Position numbers and translations under genes: made by a program. Shown here piece after piece: positions 23,200 through 34,688 of a stretch of 64,000 nt of DNA. The DNA lies in the NCBI GenBank assembly GCA_032622095.1, contig CP136067.1, positions 179,774,556-179,838,555 on the forward strand, in the 5' to 3' direction. The stretch comes from Siphonodentalium dalli. Its lineage: Eukaryota; Mollusca; Scaphopoda; Gadilida; Siphonodentaliidae. Each line of letters starts with the position of its first letter. Positions within the stretch are counted from its first letter, which is position 1. The notes beneath the pieces were generated by a model, which saw nothing but the letters and a program-made list of their open reading frames with translations, had not been told where the DNA came from and ran no database searches.

Positions 23200-26100
23200 C
23201 AGCTATAGTCTTGTCAATGAGACTCGATTTTGAGGTGAACCTCGAACAAATTGTTTACAAGCTGATTTTGGTGTCATTTTGTCGGGCAGAATCTGGGGAG
23301 CAATACATCCAAAATCCGCTTTGGGGAAAATGTTCTACAGCTCGTTGAAATGGGGTCCTATTTATGTTTTTTTGTGTAAATTTCGCTGTTCATTATTAAT
23401 CTAGTCAAACTGATGGAAAGAAAAAACCCAACCGTGAACAAATTACTATGCAATGTCTTGGTGTGTTTGATTGTGACTATATCCATATGATAGCATAACC
23501 AAAATCCCCATGAATCCCAGGGTTGGAAAATCGTCAATTTTGGGTCAAAAGACAGGAATATGTAAACAAAAATGGTGAAAATTGTAATTTTCTGGTTGAG
23601 ACTCAGATTTTAAGGTGAACCTGTATTAAATTGGTAGCAAACTGTTGTTGGTGTTATTTTGTCGGGCAGAATCTGGGGAACAATATATCCAAATTTCGCT
23701 TTTGGGGAAATTTTCTACATATCTTTGAAATAGGGTCCTATTTATGGCGTTTTTGTGTCAAGTTTGCAGTTTCTTATTAGTCCAGTCAATCGGATGGAAG
23801 GAAACGCCCAACCCGTGAAAATATTTGCTATTCAATGACTTTTGGTCTTTTTGAGTGTCACTATACTCATATAATAACATATCCAAAATCCCCATGAACC
23901 AGAATGGGAAAGTCGTAATTTTGGAGTCAAAATACTGGAATATGTAGACAAAAATGGTGAAAATTGGAATTTTTGTAATAAACAAATCTGTCAACCATAA
24001 ACGCTCAGTCGAGTTTCCTGACTGCCAAATGTGACCATATAATAACATATCCAAAATGGCCATTCCTTTAATGAAGGGAACGTCGTTCATTTTGGATAAA
24101 AATGAGGAAAATATGTAAGAAAATGGTGAAAATTGGAATTTTTGTCTGGGAACCAGGTCCGCCAAAATGCTTCTCCAGATTAGGGCCCCAGTATTAAACT
24201 TGATCCATTTTTCATAAGGATGTCTCTTCCAACTAATTTGACGCTAACATGTGGCCGTGAATGTTACGAGGCAATATGGCGGCGATTTCCTGGAGTGTAC
24301 TACCATTCACTACAGGGTCCTCTAAATGTATTAATGTGACAGAAACCTGCAACAAAATACCGCATTATTCCCGTTGCCATAGCATAATTATGCCTGTCAT
24401 TTCGTGCATAATTTGAACCTAAAACTATAAAATGGCGAACCCTAATCCGTTATAGTAAGTAATATCCCGAGGAATAGACAATTCGGTGTCTAAACAGTAT
24501 TCAAAATGACAGCGAAAATGACAGTCGGAAGTGAACAATTGAAGTGTTTTTTTGTTTTTGTTGACGTTTTTTTTTACTAAATCTTACGATATCGTATAGC
24601 CAATATGTAGTCATATATGCCACCATACGAGTTTCTAAAGCACCAATAGTTTCATAATACATCAAATGAGTGTCCCGAACCACACAATGAGTCCGCCAAT
24701 CCACGTACAGAGTTACAAAACCCATCTGGTATCCAAAAAAACTAACATGTGAGTATCAAAATACATACAACAGTGGCCCCAAATCCAAACATTGTTCCAA
24801 ACCATCGACGGGGTGTCCCAATTCACCAAACGAGTTTCACAAACCACCCAGACTGACGTAGACTGAGGTAGGTAGCTCCCCAAACGATACTCAGCTGGTT
24901 TCATTGCCCACACATATAGTCCCCCAAATCATGCATCTGGTTTTCCAACTCACCCAAAATGAGTGTCCCAAACCACTATATGAGTGTCTCAATCGACCTG
25001 ATTAAGGACCCAATCCATTCAACGAATGTCCCCAAACCACACAAGTAGTGTTCCATACGTTGCGACCTATGTTCGAAACAACATAATAGGTGTGCCCCAA
25101 GCCATCCAGTAGGTTCCAGATATATCCAATGAGTGTCCAAACCATCAGCTGAGTAAAATATACAATGAGCACTAATTGAGTGTGTCAAACCACTCAATCA
25201 GTGCCCCAAACCACACAATGTGTGTACCATGGTTACCAAACCATCCATCGGGTGCTCAAAACCACACGAGAGGCAGGCATCCAATATGTACCCCATGCCA
25301 TATGTCATACAACATACAACTGTCGTCATGATCCATTCAACTGTAGTGTCCCAAACGGCCCAACCAGTGGCCCAATCGGCCACGCAGTGTCCCAATGCTC
25401 ATAACCAGTATCTAAAATCTATAGCGAGTGTCCCAAACCACTCAAGTGAACACTCCACCCAATTGGTGTCCCAAAATTATCCAACTGAAGTCACAAATCA
25501 TCCAGCGGGTGACCCAAACCATAACAATAGCATCATAAACCATCCAACAAGTTCGCTATCCATCCAACTGGACAGGAACCTCCATCGAGTATTTCACACG
25601 ATCAAGTGAGTTTGTCAAACCATCCAATGAGTTTACCAAAACATAGTTTGATATATTTGATGGCTGGTTTTGTACACTACTTTGGGACACCTATTAAATG
25701 ACTGGGACATTCAGAGGGTGGTTTGAGACACTAGTTGGACGTTTTAGACTCTTATCTGTTGGTTTGGGACGCCATTTGATGGTTTGTGGTACACACTTGA
25801 TAATAGAGACACCCAGTTGTGTGGTTTGGGCAACACGTACCTGAATTGGGACACTCGATGGGTGACATATGGCAATCGTTGGATTGTATGGAACACACAT
25901 TGGACTGGTTTGGGCACTAATTGGATGGTTTGTGACACAATTTGGGTGGACTGTGTTACATATTATGTGGTTTGGGACATTCGTTGACTGATTTGGAATG
26001 CCCATTCAATGGACTGTGACACTCACCGATTGATTTAAACATATTTTATTATCCCTCAGTCAATAAACAAAATACAAATAAATATAATTGATAATATGGA

Positions 26101-27135
26101 TGAGATTAATTTGGTATATTACTAAGAAGGTGGTTGAGACACCTGTTGCGTGGTTTTACACCCCTTAGATGGTTTGGGACACGCGTTAAGTTGTTTTTGA
26201 CACCCATTGGATGTATTTCGATACTAGTTTGGTTGCTGTGGACACTCATCAAATTATATTTGATACCGGATATGAGAAGATTTAGTTAAAAATCAATGAC
26301 GAAATAGATATTTTTGTCTTTCGAGTGCAATATTCGCCGCCATTTTGGGACACTGTATCGACAAATTATCGACATAAAGCTCATTATTATCGGATTAGGG
26401 TCCGAAATCATTTACTGTTGTGTTTTTTCGTCTAAATGGAAACAATCTGGAGAACTTTAACGAAAATTCCCAATTATACTACTTTCAGTAGCCACAGTGT
26501 CCCTATTTTTGGAAGAAGCGATTGCCTCGTTTCTGCTAAAATGGGCACTAGTGGTTCATATCTGACGTCTAATGAGTATTCAGTACACTGGTGTGTTCGA
26601 TTTGCGGTTATTCTGGGTATTAAAATAATATTTGATTTTTCTTCGAAATTTAGTACTGCCTATTTCGAATTCACAATCCTCGTGATATGGCTCACAATTA
26701 TCAGACATTTATTTAAAATCGTGTATGTTGGCACAAATGGCCATTTAAACCAAATTTCTTATAAATGGAAACGATCTGGTGAAATTTAGTGAAAATTGTC
26801 CAATTTTACCAATTTTGTCCGCCATTATTAATTTTGACAATCAAATTGTACACGAAATAACACACGTCTGTCACGACAACAATAATAACTTGTTTATGTT
26901 GCATATTCCTGCCATCTGTATAACTTTAATTTAAATGACATTCATGTGTATATTTCATAAGAACCGGAAAATCATACATAAAAAACACAAATAGGACCTT
27001 TTTTTCAAAATGCTCTAGAAAATTTTCCACAAAGCGGATTTTAGCGGGTTTTGAATATGTTGTTCCCCAGGTTCTGCCCGACAAAATGACTCCAAAAACA
27101 GCCTGTAAACAATTTGTTCTAGGTCCAATGCTTCA
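23200..27135. mobile_element. Foldback element FB2 (3.9 kb)
   Basis: The left arm has two direct versions of about 370 bases (23215-23420 and 23595-23770), with TTTTGTCGGGCAGAATCTGG, ATATCCAAAATCCGC and GGTCCTATTTATG. The right arm (26985-27135) has the inverted form (CAAATAGGACC, AAGCGGATTTTAGCGG, CAGGTTCTGCCCGACAAAAT). The arms share the AAAATCCGC block with FB1. A second inner pair is ACCCTAATCCG (24441) and CGGATTAGGGT (26392). The interior is mostly an inverted minisatellite (24640-26250). Open frames inside are low-complexity His/Trp/Thr-rich readings and are not called. Confidence 0.65.
24640..26250. repeat. Inverted minisatellite, about 20-bp unit
   Basis: From about 24640 to 25650 the plus strand repeats a degenerate CCAAACCATCCAATGAGTGT-type unit. 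From about 25655 to 26250 the same unit appears reverse-complemented (GGTTTGGGACACTCATTGGA-type). The array is therefore a 1.6-kb imperfect palindrome with its switch near 25650. Units vary by several bases, so it is not newly amplified. Confidence 0.75.
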
Positions 27136-27179
27136 ACGACTAGACTACTAAATGACTTTATATTTACAGGACTTTGGTT

Positions 27180-27400
27180 CGTCATTTTACAGGAAGATGA
27201 CTCTGAAGGGACTAATGTTCACATATATGACGGTTGTTAGTGCCGAATGTTTACAGGACGATGACTCTGAAGGGACTATTGTTCACATATATGACGGTTG
27301 TTAGTGCCGAATGTTTACAGGACGATGACTCTGAAGGGACTATTGTTCACATATATGACGGTTGTTGGTGCCGAATGTTTACAGGACTTGGTTCCTGATT
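27180..27400 (+). repeat. 63-64 bp tandem repeat, about 3.3 copies
   Basis: The core GATGACTCTGAAGGGACTA recurs at 27197, 27261 and 27324, each followed by TGTTCACATATATGACGGTT and GTGCCGAATGTTTACAGGAC. A degenerate fourth unit follows to about 27450. It lies immediately outside FB2. Confidence 0.9.
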
Positions 27401-27689
27401 TTACGGAATAATGATTTGTGAAAGGACGAATGTACATATATGATGGTTGTAATTGCCGGAATTGTTACACGTATGTATGGTAATACATCATATGTTGTTG
27501 GAAATAAAATAGGCAGTGTTATATAGCCCCGTTGTCTAGATTACACGGGATATTCGTCAGCACAATTGTACCACTCTCTGGTATAACTAAATTGAATTTG
27601 ATAATTTGAGGTTCAGAATAAAGTACATTGACATACTATGCAATTGTTTCAAATACGTTGACGAAAACATCATATCACAAAAAAAAGTT

Positions 27690-28473
27690 TGCTGAGAGTT
27701 CCACATGCATAGTTCATAGATCTCAATGTGCATATATTATTTCCTTTTAAACTCGGATGACGAATATGACCAATGGTTCAAAATCAACTGATTTCCGATT
27801 CTAGCAGAGGATTCGAGCTGAGGAATTACATCACTTTAACTGAATTAGAGTTATCTCCCCTACAAGCTATTTTTGGACCAGGATGTCTAAATAAGATATG
27901 GGCACATACACAGGCAATTAATTTCCAGGGATTTTTCACTCGCAGACTGTTTCGGAGCGTTGAAATGTACTTAATACCATTCATCTCATTAATATGATTT
28001 TACGGCAGGAAAAAAAATCAGTATTCGCATTACCATCCCTATAAACAAGGCTGTATATAAGCAACATGATGTCATTGCCCACGCTTTGCATTAGCGGTAA
28101 TTTAATCAATTTACACGACTATCTTCTGATTGGCTGCCACTATTTTCTACCGCGATTTATGTTTGACTGACACGGAATTAATTATTTCTGAAAGTAATGT
28201 GATACGCTGCTATCGAAAGCGTAGATTTGTTCATAGTCTGGGTTCGCTCAGACAGAAAACAAAGGACAAATTCGACAAAGCTGACCAGTTCTGCTCACAG
28301 TGAGCCTATACACATCATGATTGTCCATGTATAGTCCAATAAACTGTCAGGGTTCGTATTCGCCAGCTGGGTTAATATATAGCGCTGGTGGTTTTGTTCC
28401 GGACTTTATACTGTTGTCCTCGGTCGATCAGACATGTCGCCGCATATTGGATTATCCAAGCAATGAGCTTTAA
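27690..28473 (-). repeat. TLR-unit downstream flank, copy 2
   Basis: Homologous to 10240-11280 (shared GAGGATTCGAGC, TGATTGGCTGCCACTATTTT, TCGAAAGCGTAGATTT, GTTCGCTCAGACAGAAAAC). It stops at TTTAA (28469-28473), where 1.46 kb of inserted DNA begins. The homology resumes at 29931. Confidence 0.7.
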
Positions 28474-28839
28474 GGTGACGTGAAACACTCCAGTAGGGTG
28501 ATCGCATAGAAATGGAGGATAACCTTACTCAAGGTAGTTATTTTCACAAATCATAAATCCAAACTGACAACACACACGGCCATTAATATATATTAATTAA
28601 ATTCATGACTCTCGACCGCGAAATCGTTTCTGTTACTTCATCGCCGATAGTTGCGTCCCGAATCGAGAAGTAAATATTTACAATTGAGCGTAGTTCAGAT
28701 GCTGTTTTCCTTGGAGTGGTACGGTCGATTTGCTTGAGATTTTCGGCGATGTAGTAGAATGCTACATTTCGCCAGTTGGCATAGTGCCTGAATACTAATG
28801 TAACAGTTTAACGCACACGAACAAGTCCATAGTATGTCT
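28474..28839. mobile_element. First of three adjacent TTAA insertions
   Basis: The segment begins after TTAA with GGTGACGTGAAACACTCC, similar to inverted ends at 10036-10051 and 2625-2640, and runs to the next TTAA (28840-28843). A matching inverted right end is not visible, so it may be truncated or may once have extended further. No coding sequence. Confidence 0.45.
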
Positions 28840-28843
28840 TTAA

Positions 28844-29260
28844 AGGCCCACTTAATTTTCGAGTCGCCGATTATTTTTTTATGATGACTTGATATTCGGT
28901 TTTAATAACAATCTATGCCATAACATATGATTAAAATACTATAATTCATCACTATTTGAAACATCTGTGTCTCAGAAGATGCCCACAGAGAAATAGAATA
29001 CTGCTGAAATCATAGAATGACTTCAAACTTTTTCAATGAAAGGGGAAGAACTTTATCTTTAATATATAGAGTTATTCCCCCTGCATTGAAAATAAAACTG
29101 ATTTTTACTGCAAACTAGATGACAAAACGCGTTGGCAACTCAGTTTATTACACCGGATAAGTTGACAATACAATGTTTTGGAGCTTCCTCTTTCAAATGG
29201 TATATAATATGGCATATATGTTATATATATGATCTGGGAGTTCGAAAATTAAGTGGGCGT
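28844..29260. mobile_element. TTAA MITE, AGGCCCACTT family
   Basis: A 417-bp element between TTAA at 28840-28843 and 29261-29264. The left end is AGGCCCACTTAATTTTCGA. The right end is TCGAAAATTAAGTGGGCGT, its reverse complement with one mismatch. Non-coding interior. Confidence 0.8.
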
Positions 29261-29264
29261 TTAA

Positions 29265-29930
29265 GCCCCGGTTCCATATCCCCGATTTCCCACCCCGAAT
29301 GTTCCCGAATGACTCCCGAATCATAATTTAGCAAAAATCGTGGAGTAAGTTCGGGACAAGTCGGGACAGTGAATTTTTACCCCCGAACATGATCGGGGAT
29401 ATCGGTGCTATCGGGGTCGATTCGGGACAATTCTGGACTCGCTCCCGACAGTTTTGAAATGTTCAAAACTATCGGGAACCAAGCCGAATCGCTCCCGAAT
29501 TGTCAATCATCGGGAGAAATTCGGCACCTATTCGGGAGTAGTCGGCAGTATTCGGGTGGATATTCTGGAGTAGTCGGCAGTATTCGGTGTGTTATTCGGT
29601 ATTTATTCGGCATCAATTCGGTACCAGTTCGGCATTGATTCGGGGTATTCGGCAACAATCGGTGTAAGTCGGTAGGAATCTGGGCAATTCGGCAGCCAGT
29701 CGCACGAAATTTCGGTATCAGTTCGGGATACTTGATCATTCGGAAGCATTCTGGAATACTCGGCAATGTTCGGGACGATTAAATTTTGTCATAATTCGGC
29801 ATCAGTTCGTCGGCTTTTTGGAATAAAACTCGTCCAGAATTATCTCGAATGCTGCCGATTTGGTCTGGTCCCGAATTGGTGCCGAATATACTAATTCGGG
29901 ACAGAAAATCGGGAATATGGAACCGGGGCT
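29265..29930. mobile_element. TTAA MITE rich in TCGGGA/TTCGGCA words
   Basis: A 666-bp element between TTAA at 29261-29264 (shared with its left neighbour) and 29931-29934. The ends are GCCCCGGTTCCATATCCCCG and the inverted CGGGAATATGGAACCGGGGC. The interior is unlike the AT-rich surroundings: it repeats TTCGGGA, TTCGGCA and CCCGAAT words at short irregular spacing, in one orientation in the middle and the other near the ends. Open frames at 29405-29766 are this simple sequence. Confidence 0.8.
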
Positions 29931-29934
29931 TTAA

Positions 29935-30387
29935 CGACGGTGATAGATTGACTACTATTGTTGATAGCATGAAATGTCCAAATATTGAATTTCTTTTACA
30001 AATGTTGGGGAGATACCCCATAAACCCCCTGTCCATGGGAATGTCAGTGACTGAGTAATCCAAAATCTTTCAGAACGGGTATACATTTAATAATATATGT
30101 ATAATCAGCATGAAGTGTTATCACCATATGACACATATTGTACATTACAATGTTTTGAAAAGTCATATAAAGTTGATCTGAAATACAAAATCGTTTCTTC
30201 CGAGTGGTTGATCTGGTTTTTGTAAACTAACACCGGAAACACGAAAGTACCTCCTTCGGTCCACCGTACATGAAAGACAAAACAACTATAAAAATAGCCG
30301 TTCTTAATAATATGTGCGAACACCAGCACAGCCATTATTAAATTAAAGACAAAATAAACAAAACAAATATTCACAAATAGGCGTTCT
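29935..30387 (-). repeat. TLR 3' flank, copy 2
   Basis: Resumes the duplicated flank directly after the TTAA insertions (CGACGGTGATAGATTGACTA) and matches 45359-45910. It contains one extra unit with GTGCGAACACCAGCACAGCC compared with copy 1. Confidence 0.65.
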
Positions 30388-30837
30388 ATTGTATATTTTA
30401 CAATTTTTGCGGAAACCCTGTGGCAATGCATTCTCTTATGTATGCGAGTCGACCATAGGTCGTCTCGCATATATAAGAGAATGCATTGGCCTAACACATT
30501 ATTTTTTTTAATTGTTAAAGAATGTAAGAAAAAATGGTAAAAATTTATAAAGAATATAAGAAAGAAATTATAAAAAATTGTTGAAGAATATAAGAAAAAA
30601 TGACTCGATGATAAAAAAATGACAACATTGTTAAAGAGTATAAGACAAAATGATACAAAATTGTTATAAAATGTAAGAAAAAATAATAAAAATTGTTAAA
30701 AAATAATAAAACATTGTTAGACCAATGCATTCTCTTATATATGCGAGGCGACTTATGGTCGAATCGCATATATAAGATAATGCATTGGCACAGGGTTTTC
30801 GCAAAATTTCAGGAAACTCCAGTCTTGGAAGGGTTAA
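30388..30837. mobile_element. Double-hairpin element (copy P2) beside TLR copy 2
   Basis: Two 67-bp palindromes (about 30423-30489 and 30722-30788) flank an AT-rich core. The outer repeats are TTTTTGCGGAAACCCTGTG and the inverted CACAGGGTTTTCGCAAAATT. The right edge reads GGAAGGG then TTAA (30834-30837), again a TTAA-CCCTT end. A second copy at the same place beside TLR copy 3 (45914-46372) shows that it was present before those units duplicated. Confidence 0.75.
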
Positions 30838-30870
30838 AATGTATTCAGCATAATAATATGTTCAACAGAA

Positions 30871-32445
30871 CTAAGGCGTCAGGCGTCGTTCCAAAAAGTT
30901 TACTAATCCATCAAGGTCGTTATTATTATAATGAAATATCCGATTTCGGTGTGCATTCAAATACGTCAATATGCTGTCATCTTGTATGTCGTTTCTATGG
31001 AAACCTACTCCATCCACGTTGACGATGATCAGCGTTGAGCGTCTGACTTTGATACCTTTCAGAATGGAACAGTTGAATTCGTATTTATTATGGAAGCCCG
31101 CGAAGTAACGAGCAGAGCAGAATACCACAGTTTTCCTCGACCTGTTGATAGCTCTTGTTATTTCCACCATCATGCTGTGGGTTCCAGGTCTTATGCATGT
31201 CCCTCGAGTAAATGTGGACAACATTTTGCTATTCAAACGGGTCACTAAAGCACCTAATATAAGATCCCTGATTTGCCTGCTTTGATCGTCGAATGACAGG
31301 TATGCATCTGTTAGTTGTGCTTGTCTCAAAGGTGTGTCTTCGTCAGACTCATCTGTAGATCCAGTTAATTCATAAGGATTTATTTCGTTTCCACGACTAT
31401 AGTACAAATATCGTATCTGCCATCTGTTGTGATATATAGACATGGGGACTGCAGTGAAAATGATTAACACCAACAGCGCCACAACCGCTCCCCACACAAT
31501 ATAGGAAAAAGCACAAAATACGCGCAATTGACGTATTGTCAACGATTTTACCGGAATTAATTATTTGTTCCCGTACTCACAGTATAACGTACCGAATGAA
31601 TTAAAGTTCACGTCCGTTGACCCGAGTCATGAAGCGAAGTCAATATATTCACAGTTGCATTTCAGATTGTTTCCTTCCAAGTTTAAGCGAAAGTTTGGAT
31701 TATTCTGAGATATCTCGTCAAGCTGGTGTCTCATGTTAGCAGATATCTCTGACAGCAGATTGTCCGATAAGTCGATAAGCTCAAGTCTAGACAATGACCA
31801 GATATCAAGGTCAATGTCAATCAAAGAATTATTTTGCAGCTCCAGTGTACGAACATTTTCGAGTTTGCTAAACACCCTTTGTGGCAGAGATTTCAACTCA
31901 TTTACCGAGATATCGAGGTGTTTTAGTTTTGTCAAATTAGCGAAAAGATCTGGTGATTTGTGCATGCTAATTCCAAGACGATTCTCGCGCAATAAGAGAG
32001 TTTCTACATTGATGAGATCAGAAAAAAACATTCCCGAAACATTGTTGCATGCGTTTGCTGATAAGTTGAAATGGCGCAACGAATGAAGGTTTTGTAAAGG
32101 TCCTGTCCAAGGGCATAATAAATCTGCAGAAAAGTCCCAAAATGACAAATGATTTGGCTGCTCAATAAAATGCATACATGGTATAGCTGCGCCTTTTAAA
32201 TTCAGATGGCTTGCAAGAAAGACTGCTATATTTGAAGGAAATGGAACCGTTGCACATCCTTTGGTTAACACGCCAACCGTTGATGTAATAAAACCACTTT
32301 CTACCACACCAGTGGTCGCTGATTTGTTTTGAGGTTCATTGGAAAATATTTCGCTGTCCTCTAATGTGCCAGTTTTCGGGAAAGCATTGCCTGGTAAACG
32401 TTGAAAACTGATATCAAGGAATTCGAGATGTGTGAAATTATGAAG
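30871..32445 (-). pseudogene. Toll-like receptor pseudogene, TLR copy 2 (3' part)
   Basis: The minus-strand translation covers the second half of the ectodomain (LSLRHFNLS-type repeats, QNNSLIDIDLDIW), the C cap CNCEYIDFAS, the membrane span (VALLVLIIFTAVPM) and a full TIR domain. Two nonsense codons interrupt it: TGA at 31627-31629 (Trp in copy 4, same as copy 1) and TAA at 31561-31563 (Ser in copy 4). The frame is open up to 32445, where the LTR of a gypsy element begins, and continues beyond the element at 41950. The receptor is therefore dead by nonsense mutations, by insertion and by loss of its 5' part. Confidence 0.9.
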
Positions 32446-32933
32446 TGTAGAGTAATCACCCCTACCCCTTCTTATTCAAGTGACGTGATAGTACATACTA
32501 AACATCCATCTTACCTATGGGGAAGACAGAATATAATCGAACTATAGTGACCCCAACTAAATTGCCAAGGTCATACTCGGAGAGGCCGCGACCTATGAGT
32601 TATGCAAGTCTAACCACAAAGGAAGGAGTCTTAGGTAATAATTCCCAGTTCACCCATGGGTCAGTACAGACAAAGAGATGCACTAATGACGGCTACCAGT
32701 CATTAGCGATATATAAACCAGACATTAATCTACTCTTCAATTAGTTTCGGCTCTTCAAACTAATTGGCAGGCATCAACATCAGGTCGCTAATTAATAAGC
32801 GACGCCTTCGGTCGTTCTATGACATCTATGATTGATTCACAATTATGTATCATTTACCATCACAAGCTGTTGACTATACATTGATATTAGATGTGAATAA
32901 ATGATATACAAGAACTGACTTCATTCTTCCACA
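32446..32933 (+). repeat. Gypsy 5' LTR
   Basis: 488 bases starting TGTAGAGTAATC and ending CATTCTTCCACA (TG...CA form). Differences from the 3' LTR seen by eye are GGGGAAGAC/GGGGGAGAC, AGTGACCCC/AGTAACCCC and GGAGTCTTA/GGAGCCTTA. The primer-binding region would begin at 32934 (TAGATGAAATGGTACC); I could not match it to a particular tRNA. Confidence 0.95.
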
Positions 32934-33007
32934 TAGATGAAATGGTACCGTTAAGCAGTTCTGCGTCTCACTACGACACAACGAAGTCCTAACGATCACA
33001 GCCAACA

Positions 33008-33190
33008 AAGAAGAGAAGCATGTATAAATTACTACAGAAGATTGCAGCCAAAACAAAGAAAAACTTTATAAATTGCTAAAGAAGATCGCAGCCAAGACAA
33101 AGAAAACTTTATAAATTGCTAAAGAAGATCGCAGCCAAGACAAAGAGAAACTTTATAAATTGCTTATGAACATCGCAGCCAAAAGAAGAT
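33008..33190 (+). repeat. 44-bp tandem repeat in gypsy leader
   Basis: Four units with the core GATCGCAGCCAAGACAAAG; GCAGCC occurs at 33044, 33088, 33131 and 33175. They lie between the 5' LTR and gag, in the untranslated leader. Confidence 0.85.
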
Positions 33191-33480
33191 AACATAGAAG
33201 AGAAAGAAGAAGAAAAAGAAGAAAAGACGACATAAACATTTCCAGCATAATCCAAAGACAAGAACAAAATAGACAATTTGCACTCGACAGTTGTGACAGT
33301 CAGTTATTCATTGGATTCGTTGAGTCAAACTTTTTCATTTTTGCCAGATGTGCGTTTTCACACCTTGTTAGAGGCTTGATTATTAACACCCAATTCCACC
33401 CTAATTTTTTTTTCGCTTGGTATGGCCCTGGTCCCCATACAATTTTCAAACAAAACAGATAGCAGATTTAATTAACTTTC

Positions 33481-34686
33481 ATGGAACCACCGCCACCCGA
33501 ATCCGTGGAATATTCTAATCAAGATAGTTTATTTAATCGAACTTTCAATATGGAACGAGAATGCCACCTACACGCGGCCAGTAATCCAAACATGCAAGAC
33601 ATAAATATACCAAATCCATCCTTTCAAATTCCCAGCGCACAAGACACACAGAATACCCTCATATCTCAATTAACGCGAGAAATAGGTCAATTTAACATGA
33701 CAATGCGTGAAACTTCTGCCGCCACCCATTCACAGGCCACAGTATCTGCCATTATAGGCATGAACGCAATGGTTACATCATTTGATGGCAAACCATCAGA
33801 ATTTTCAAATTGGATGCACGAAATTGAGAAATATTCCTCGACACTTGGGGCAGAGGACGAAACAATAATTAAAATAGCGGCCCAGACAAGTCGTTCATCT
33901 GTTTCCGAATTCGTGCAACGATACATCAATGACAATACGGTTAACGGCACACTAACGGTCACATGGCCTGATTTGAAAGCGCAGTTGCGATCCCGTTTCA
34001 GCGCGATAAGTGACGCACCACAGGCTCTGGCCATGTTGCGAACATTAAAACAAACACACCAGGAAACACTACCTATGTTTGCAGAGAGAATTCGATCACT
34101 CGCAAACACTGCCTTTATTAATGAAATAAATACACAGGCGGTACAAACACAATTGGTAACATTTTTTGCGGATGGAATACGCGATGACCATATCAAATAT
34201 ACCTTAATTAAAGATGACCCAACGTCGCTCGACCGTGCCACAGAGATCGCAATGAAACAAATGAACATTAAACAGAGGTTCAAACTTCGCTATGGTGATA
34301 GAACATCGAGGTCAAATGAACAACACTAAATACACGACTCCTTCCCACAACCCATGGAGGTTGACCATTTTAGGCGACGTCCCATACTATGGAGACCGCG
34401 CAATAATATATCTAATAGCTATGCAACTAACAAACCAATGCACCGCGCAAATCATCAGCAAAACCCCCCATTCAGAATGCCATCCAATTTTCAGAATACT
34501 AACTTTAATAAACAAAGCAATTACATCCGCCAGGATCGAGTAAACAATATAGACTACAACTCAAACCGGCCAAACTTCTCGAATAAAATAAAACGCCAGT
34601 TTTGCACACTATGTAAGATGAGCAACCACGATATACGAAATTGCCGAAGACGCATAGCCAATAACAAACATTATTTAAACATGTAA
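33481..34686 (+). pseudogene. Gypsy gag with one in-frame stop
   Basis: ATG at 33481 opens a 282-codon frame with a capsid-like region (MVTSFDGKPSEFSNWMHEIE, WPDLKAQLRSRF, ADGIRDDHIKY). TAA at 34327-34329 interrupts it, and the same frame continues (PMEVDHFRRRP) to a CCHC zinc knuckle (CTLCKMSNHDIRNC) and a stop at 34684-34686. The complete product would be the structural protein packaging element RNA. A single stop between capsid and nucleocapsid could be a mutation or, less likely, a readthrough point. Confidence 0.85.
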
Positions 34687-34688
34687 GA

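Noticed and set aside
24713-26005. Several overlapping open frames of 64-129 codons on both strands, rich in Trp, His, Thr and Pro
   Set aside because: They follow the 20-bp minisatellite in every frame and have no domain structure. The repeat explains their openness.
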